Source of the DNA: Piscicola geometra
Lineage: Eukaryota > Annelida > Clitellata > Hirudinida > Piscicolidae
Length of the DNA: 64,000 bases
Assembly (NCBI GenBank): GCA_943735955.1
Contig: CALSEQ010000033.1
Span: 1,209,001 to 1,273,000, forward strand
Direction of reading: 5' to 3'
Position numbers and translations under genes: made by a program. The notes under the pieces were generated by a model. It ran no database searches. It was not told the DNA's origin and saw nothing but the letters and a program-made list of their open reading frames with translations. Shown piece by piece: positions 59,180 to 64,000 of the stretch (position 1 is the first letter of the stretch; every line of letters begins with the position of its first letter).

Positions 59180-62100
59180 TAAAATGAATTTTGTAAAATG
59201 AACTTTGTAAAATGAACTTTGTAAAATGAAATTTGTAAAATGAAATTTGTAAAATGAAATTTGTAAAATGAAATTTGTAAAATGAAATTTGTAAAATGAA
59301 ATTTGTAAAATGAAATTTGTAAAATGAAGTTTGTAAAATGAAATTTGTAAAATGAAATTTGTAAAATGAAATTTGTAAAATGAAATTTGTAAAATGAAAT
59401 TTGTAAAATGAAATTTGTAAAATGAAATTTGTAAAATGAAATTTGTAAAATGAACTTTGTAAAAAGAAATTTGTAAAATGAAATTTGTAAAATGAAATTT
59501 GTAAAATGAAATTTGTAAAATGAAATTTGTAAAATGAAATTTGTAAAATGAAATTTGTAAAATGAACTTTGTAAAATGAAATTTGTAAAATGAAATTTGT
59601 AAAATGAAATTTGTAAAATGAAATTTGTAAAATGAAATTTGTAAAATGAAATTTGTAAAATGAAATTTGTAAAATGAAATTTGTAAAATGAAATTTGTGA
59701 AATGAAATTTGTAAAATGAAATTTGTAAAATGAAATTTGTAAAATGAAATTTGTAAAATGAAATTTGTAAAATGAAATTTGTAAAATGAAATTTGTAAAA
59801 TGAAATTTGTAAAATGAAATTTGTAAAATGAAATTTGTAAAATGAAATTTGTAAAATGAAATTTGTAAAATGAAATTTCTAAAATGAAATTTGTAAAATG
59901 AAATTTGTAAAATGAACTTTGTAAAATGAACTTTGTAAAATGAAATTTGTAAAATGAAATTTGTAAAATGAAATTTGTAAAATGAAATTTGTAAAATGAA
60001 ATTTGTAAAATGAAATTTGTAAAATGAAATTTGTAAAATGAAATTTGTAAAATGAAATTTGTAAAATGAAATTTGTAAAATGAAATTTGTAAAATGAAAT
60101 TTGTAAAATGAAATTTGTAAAATGAAATTTGTAAAATGAAATTTGTAAAATGAAATTTGTAAAATGAAATTTGTAAAATGAAATTTGTAAAATGAAATTT
60201 GTAAAATGAAATTTGTAAAATGAAATTTGTAAAATGAAATTTGTAAAATGAAATTTGTAAAATGAAATTTGTAAAATGAAATTTGTAAAATGAAATTTGT
60301 AAAATGAAATTTGTAAAATGAAATTTGTAAAATGAAATTTGTAAAATGAAATTTGTAAAATGAAATTTGTAAAATGAAATTTGTAAAATGAAATTTGTAA
60401 AATGAAATTTGTAAAATGAAATTTGTAAAATGAAATTTGTAAAATGAAATTTGTAAAATGAAATTTGTAAAATGAAATTTGTAAAATGAAATTTGTAAAA
60501 TGAAATTTGTAAAATGAAATTTGTAAAATGAAATTTGTAAAATGAAATTTGTAAAATGAAATTTGTAAAATGAAATTTGTAAAATGAAATTTGTAAAATG
60601 AAATTTGTAAAATGAAATTTGTAAAATGAAATTTGTAAAATGAAATTTGTAAAATGAAATTTGTAAAATGAAATTTGTAAAATGAAATTTGTAAAATGAA
60701 ATTTGTAAAATGAAATTTGTAAAATGAAATTTGTAAAATGAAATTTGTAAAATGAAATTTGTAAAATGAAATTTGTAAAATGAAATTTGTAAAATGAAAT
60801 TTGTAAAATGAAATTTGTAAAATGAACTTTGTAAAAAGAAATTTGTAAAATGAAATTTGTAAAATGAAATTTGTAAAATGAAATTTGTAAAATGAAATTT
60901 GTAAAATGAAATTTGTAAAATGAAATTTGTAAAATGAACTTTGTAAAATGAAATTTGTAAAATGAAATTTGTAAAATGAAATTTGTAAAATGAAATTTGT
61001 AAAATGAAATTTGTAAAATGAAATTTGTAAAATGAAATTTGTAAAATGAAATTTGTAAAATGAAATTTGTAAAATGAAATTTGTAAAATGAAATTTGTAA
61101 AATGAAATTTGTAAAATGAAATTTGTAAAATGAAATTTGTAAAATAAAATTTGTAAAATGAAATTTCTAAAATGAAATTTGTAAAATGAAATTTGTAAAA
61201 TGAAATTTGTAAAATGAAATTTGTAAAATGAAATTTGTAAAATGAAATTTGTAAAATGAAATTTGTAAAATGAAATTTGTAAAATGAAATTTGTAAAATG
61301 AAATTTATAAAATGAAATTTGTAAAATGAAATTTGTAAAATGAAATTTGTAAAATGAAATTTGTAAAATGAAATTTGTAAAATGAAATTTGTAAAATGAA
61401 ATTTGTAAAATGAAATTTGTAAAATGAAATTTGTAAAATGAAATTTGTAAAATGAAATTTGTAAAATGAAATTTGTAAAATGAAATTTGTAAAATGAAAT
61501 TTGTAAAATGAAATTTGTAAAATGAAATTTGTAAAATGAAATTTGTAAAATGAAATTTGTAAAATGAAATTTGTAAAATGAAATTTGTAAAATGAAATTT
61601 GTAAAATGAAGTTTGTAAAATGAAATTTGTAAAATGAAATTTGTAAAATGAAATTTGTAAAATGAAATTTGTAAAATGAAATTTGTAAAATGAAATTTGT
61701 AAAATGAAATTTGTAAAATGAAATTTGTAAAATGAAATTTGTAAAATGAAATTTGTAAAATGAAGTTTGTAAAATGAAATTTGTAAAATGAAATTTGTAA
61801 AATGAAATTTGTAAAATGAAATTTGTAAAATGAAATTTGTAAAATGAAATTTGTAAAATGAAATTTGTAAAATGAAATTTGTAAAATGAAATTTGTAAAA
61901 TAAAGTTTGTAAAATGAAATTTGTAAAATGAAATTTGTAAAATGAAATTTGTAAAATGAAATTTGTAAAATGAAATTTGTAAAATGAAATTTGTAAAATG
62001 AAATTTGTAAAATGAAATTTGTAAAATGAACTTTGTAAAAAGAAATTTGTAAAATGAAATTTGTAAAATGAAATTTGTAAAATGAAATTTGTAAAATGAA

Positions 62101-62760
62101 ATTTGTAAAATGAAATTTGTAAAATGAAATTTGTAAAATGAAATTTGTAAAATGAAATTTGTAAAATGAAATTTGTAAAATGAAATTTGTAAAATGAAAT
62201 TTGTAAAATGAAATTTGTAAAATGAAATTTGTAAAATGAAATTTGTAAAATGAAATTTGTAAAATGAAATTTGTGAAATGAAATTTGTAAAATGAAATTT
62301 GTAAAATGAAATTTGTAAAATGAAATTTGTAAAATGAAATTTGTAAAATGAAATTTGTAAAATGAAATTTGTAAAATGAAATTTGTAAAATGAAATTTGT
62401 AAAATGAAATTTGTAAAATGAAATTTGTAAAATGAAATTTGTAAAATGAAATTTGTAAAATGAAATTTGTAAAATGAAATTTGTAAAATGAATTTTGTAA
62501 AATGAACTTTGTAAAATGAACTTTGTAAAATGAAATTTGTAAAATGAAATTTGTAAAATGAAATTTGTAAAATGAAATTTGTAAAATGAAATTTGTAAAA
62601 TGAAATTTGTAAAATGAAGTTTGTAAAATGAAATTTGTAAAATGAAATTTGTAAAATGAAATTTGTAAAATGAAATTTGTAAAATGAAATTTGTAAAATG
62701 AAATTTGTAAAATGAAATTTGTAAAATGAAATTTGTAAAATGAACTTTGTAAAAAGAAAT
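59180..62760. repeat. Variant pair at 3290-3304 bp, plus 1372-bp pair
   Basis: GAATTTTG followed by two GAACTTTG units occurs at 59186 and 62490 (3304 bp, 236 units). GAAGTTTG occurs at 59329 and 62619, and GAACTTTGTAAAAAG at 59451 and 62741 (3290 bp, 235 units), so one monomer was lost between the markers. The GAACTTTGTAAAAAG unit also occurs at 60823 and 62027. The 59451/60823 pair and the following GAACTTTG pair 59563/60935 share a 1372-bp (98-unit) offset. All distances are multiples of 14. Confidence 0.8.
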
Positions 62761-62979
62761 TTGTAAAATGAAATTTGTAAAATGAAATTTGTAAAATGAA
62801 ATTTGTAAAATGAAATTTGTAAAATGAAATTTGTAAAATGAAATTTGTAAAATGAAATTTGTAAAATGAAATTTGTAAAATGAAATTTGTAAAATGAAAT
62901 TTGTAAAATGAAATTTGTAAAATGAAATTTGTAAAATGAAATTTGTAAAATGAAATTTGTAAAATGAAATTTGTAAAAT

Positions 62980-63110
62980 GAAATTCGTAAAATGATATTT
63001 GTGAAAGGAAATTTGTGAAATGAAATTTGTAAAATGAAATTTGTAAAATGAAATTTGTAAAATGAAATTTGTAAAAGGAAATTTGTAAAATGAAATTTGT
63101 AAAAGGAAAT
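62980..63110. repeat. 14-mer variant block A, partial copy 5
   Basis: AAATTCG (C at 62986) is followed by two TTTGTGAAA-class units and an AAAAGG pair starting at 63077 (+91, as in copies 1 and 4). It has private extra changes: TGATATTTG and an additional GTGAAAGG. It lies 5740 bp (410 units) after copy 4. Confidence 0.83.
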
Positions 63111-64000
63111 TTGTAAAATGAAATTTGTAAAATGAAATTTGTAAAATGAAATTTGTAAAATGAAATTTGTAAAATGAAATTTGTAAAATGAAATTTGTAA
63201 AATGAAATTTGTAAAATGAAATTTGTAAAATGAAATTTGTAAAATGAAATTTGTAAAATGAAATTTGTAAAATGAAATTTGTAAAATGAAATTTGTAAAA
63301 TGAAATTTGTAAAATGAAATTTGTAAAATGAAATTTGTAAAATGAAATTTGTAAAATGAAATTTGTAAAATGAAATTTGTAAAATGAAATTTGTAAAATG
63401 AAATTTGTAAAATGAAATTTGTAAAATGAAATTTGTAAAATGAAATTTGTAAAATGAAATTTGTAAAATGAAATTTGTAAAATGAAATTTGTAAAATGAA
63501 ATTTGTAAAATAAAATTTGTAAAATGAAATTTGTAAAATGAAATTTGTAAAATGAAATTTGTAAAATGAAATTTGTAAAATGAAATTTGTAAAATGAAAT
63601 TTGTAAAATGAAATTTGTAAAATGAAATTTGTAAAATAAAATTTGTAAAATGAAATTTGTAAAATGAAATTTGTAAAATGAAATTTGTAAAATGAAATTT
63701 GTAAAATGAAATTTGTAAAATGAAATTTGTAAAATGAAATTTGTAAAATGAAATTTGTAAAATGAAATTTGTAAAATGAAATTTGTAAAATGAAATTTGT
63801 AAAATGAAATTTGTAAAATGAAATTTGTAAAATGAAATTTGTAAAATGAAATTTGTAAAATGAAATTTGTAAAATGAAATTTGTAAAATGAAATTTGTAA
63901 AATGAAATTTGTAAAATGAAATTTGTAAAATGAAATTTGTAAAATGAAATTTGTAAAATGAAATTTGTAAAATGAAATTTGTAAAATGAAATTTGTAAAA

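Larger units (their letters stand above)
51681..64000. repeat. 14-bp satellite array
   Basis: This is a head-to-tail array of TGAAATTTGTAAAA. The stretch is exactly 12320 bp, or 880 units, and the unit phase is correct at every line start I tested, so there is no net insertion or deletion. Recurrent substitutions are TAAAATTTG (G to A at base 2), AAATTTTTAAAA, TTTGTGAAA, AAATTCGTAAAA, AAAAGGAAATTT, GAACTTTG and GAAGTTTG. The unit has two G and no C, giving about 14 % GC and extreme strand asymmetry. Each unit carries an AAATTT palindrome and an A4 run. The array continues past the right edge. There is no sequence relationship to the 17-mer beyond a short TGTAA string. No gene, RNA or mobile element is visible in it. 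Confidence 0.97.

Noticed and set aside
1..64000. CRISPR array
   Set aside because: Repeats are directly contiguous with no unique spacers, and no cas-like gene is present.
51681..64000. Telomeric repeat array
   Set aside because: The unit is G-poor and lacks G-runs such as TTAGGG, TTAGG or TTTAGGG; a 14-bp A-rich unit does not fit a canonical telomerase template.
1..64000. tRNA, rRNA, transposon or terminal repeats hidden in the arrays
   Set aside because: I saw no stretch that departs from the 17- or 14-bp monomers by more than point changes or short indels, so there is no room for such elements.
1..64000. AT-rich organellar genome or bacterial intergenic DNA
   Set aside because: Sixty-four kilobases without any gene, with layered higher-order repeats, is typical of nuclear eukaryotic satellite and not of organelle or bacterial chromosomes. 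The sequence alone cannot fully exclude an unusual organelle.

Overview
This window contains no recognisable gene. It is two tandem satellite arrays joined head to tail: a 17-bp satellite from 1 to 51679, and an unrelated 14-bp satellite from 51680 to the end. Both window edges lie inside an array, so the true length of neither is visible. No unique sequence, RNA gene, transposon or regulatory region separates or interrupts them.

Organism: more than 60 kb of gene-free, very AT-rich satellite (about 18-24 % GC per 17-mer, about 14 % GC per 14-mer) indicates eukaryotic constitutive heterochromatin, such as pericentromere, subtelomere or a sex/B chromosome. It was probably assembled from long reads. 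I do not recognise either monomer, and nothing here identifies the species. Heterochromatic location is inferred from repeat content only.

17-bp array: the commonest monomer is ATATGCAATATATGTAA (T-type). A frequent second form is ATATGCAATATATGCAA (C-type). The monomer is itself an 8-mer plus a 9-mer, ATATGCAA + TATATGYAA, and free 8-bp half-units are scattered through the array. Point variants recur at fixed distances and reveal several families of higher-order repeat (HOR). These are: nested 730 bp within 2.1 kb (1.3-6.9 kb); a 3 x 110-bp cassette copied 1398 bp apart (7.4-9.1 kb); a 2546-bp spacing (14.7-18.9 kb); an abutting 3.4-kb tandem pair with a nested 806-bp repeat (20.3-27.2 kb); a 2.1-2.4-kb ladder (28-42 kb); a 0.4-3.3-kb variant ladder (40-50 kb); and a 560-bp tandem pair (50.1-51.2 kb).

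14-bp array: TGAAATTTGTAAAA runs for 12320 bp, which is exactly 880 units. The register is unbroken wherever I tested it, although base substitutions are common. Its + strand has almost no C. Rare variants again mark longer-range duplications, all at multiples of 14 bp.

The very long minus-strand open frames across the 17-bp array (up to 1657 codons) follow from a stop-free 17-bp monomer whose length is not a multiple of three. They are not annotated as genes. I found no undescribed coding or defence system. What deserves a second look is the satellite junction, the T/C monomer switch, the layered HORs, and the contrast in indel behaviour between the two arrays.
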